Shown here: positions 63,906-64,000 of the stretch, in pieces | Numbering within the stretch: position 1 is the stretch's first letter | Layout of the letters: each line of letters starts with the position of its first letter | NCBI RefSeq assembly: GCF_026870155.1 | Contig: NZ_CP113975.1 | Location: 620,001 to 684,000, forward strand | Source: Flavobacterium marginilacus | GTDB taxonomy: Bacteria > Bacteroidota > Bacteroidia > Flavobacteriales > Flavobacteriaceae | Direction: 5' to 3' | DNA: 64,000 nt | Made by a program: the position numbers and the translations under genes | Notes under the pieces: generated by a model | Seen by the model: only the letters and a program-made list of their open reading frames with translations | What the model was told of the DNA's origin: nothing | The model's database searches: none

Positions 63906-64000
63906 ATGAAATTATCCCACTTTAACTTCAATTTACCAAAAGAACTTCTTGCAGAATATCCAGCCGAAAACAGAGATGAGTCTCGTTTGATGATTGTAGA
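63906..64000 (+). CDS. queA: S-adenosylmethionine:tRNA ribosyltransferase-isomerase (3' end outside window)
   Basis: Only the first 31 codons are visible, reading [20 protein letters not shown] and then [11 protein letters not shown]. This is the well-conserved QueA N terminus, including the IAQYP/LLAEYP and RD-SRLMV segments. The enzyme makes epoxyqueuosine in tRNA. Identity rests on this short stretch alone. Confidence 0.88.
   Translation, partial: MKLSHFNFNLPKELLAEYPAENRDESRLMIV

Noticed and set aside
1..64000. CRISPR arrays, rRNA, tRNA genes, phage genes or full insertion sequences
   Set aside because: I saw no regularly spaced repeats, no tRNA- or rRNA-like sequence and no transposase, integrase or phage structural protein in any frame.

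Overview
The window looks like the chromosome of a Flavobacterium-like member of the Bacteroidota. The DNA is AT-rich, promoters carry the TAnnTTTG box of that phylum, a SusC/SusD pair is present, and most secreted proteins have Bacteroidota-type signal peptides or lipoboxes. Nearly 54 kb forms one large polysaccharide utilisation locus joined to a complete catabolic block for the released sugars. The enzyme set points to rhamnogalacturonan-I type pectin, probably acetylated and carrying galactose, glucuronate and perhaps sulfate.

Layout. (1) 1-2781: an SGNH esterase cut by the window edge, a GH43-like propeller protein and L-rhamnose mutarotase. (2) 2782-3340: a leader or small-RNA region holding a regulated promoter, a terminator and a MITE-like insertion. 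(3) 3341-8865: DUF4861 lipoprotein, GH105, PL22-like lyase and GH28. (4) 9186-13904: SusC and SusD. (5) 14003-17812: sulfatase and GH115. (6) 18299-26870, minus strand: three rhamnogalacturonan acetylesterase-type domains in two genes, a GH2, a CE2-like esterase, an SGNH lipoprotein and an orphan. (7) 27165-38274: DUF4450 giant protein, (alpha/alpha)6 glycosidase, PL11 lyase, small lipoprotein, BNR_4 propeller and GH88. (8) 38320-42723, minus strand: three small orphans, a GH28 and a GntR-type regulator. (9) 43246-53522: rhamnose transporter, aldolase/dehydrogenase fusion, isomerase, kinase and LutABC, with a GH28 between lutA and lutB. (10) 53896-55899: an SDR and mannonate dehydratase for uronates. 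(11) 56104-64000: three DUF3857 paralogues, a MazG-like hydrolase, aroA and the start of queA; this part looks like ordinary chromosome.

How it works together. Acetylesterases and the sulfatase would unmask the polymer; PL11 and GH28 cut the backbone; SusC/SusD import oligomers; GH105, GH88, PL22, GH2, GH115 and the unclassified hydrolases finish them. Rhamnose passes through RhaT, RhaM, RhaI, RhaK and the RhaEW-type fusion to dihydroxyacetone phosphate and lactate, and LutABC turns lactate into pyruvate. Fructuronate goes through the UxuB-like SDR and UxuA to 2-keto-3-deoxygluconate. Uronate isomerase and KDG kinase/aldolase are not in the window.

The most interesting non-coding signal is a tandem TACAGGAT-type motif with a 10-bp period. 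It begins 29-30 bp before a TAnnTTTG-like box at five of six places and lies in front of susC, an acetylesterase operon, the DUF4450 gene, the BNR_4/GH88 pair, rhaT and the 2810-3199 leader. It looks like the operator of one activator that ties uptake, depolymerisation and rhamnose catabolism together.
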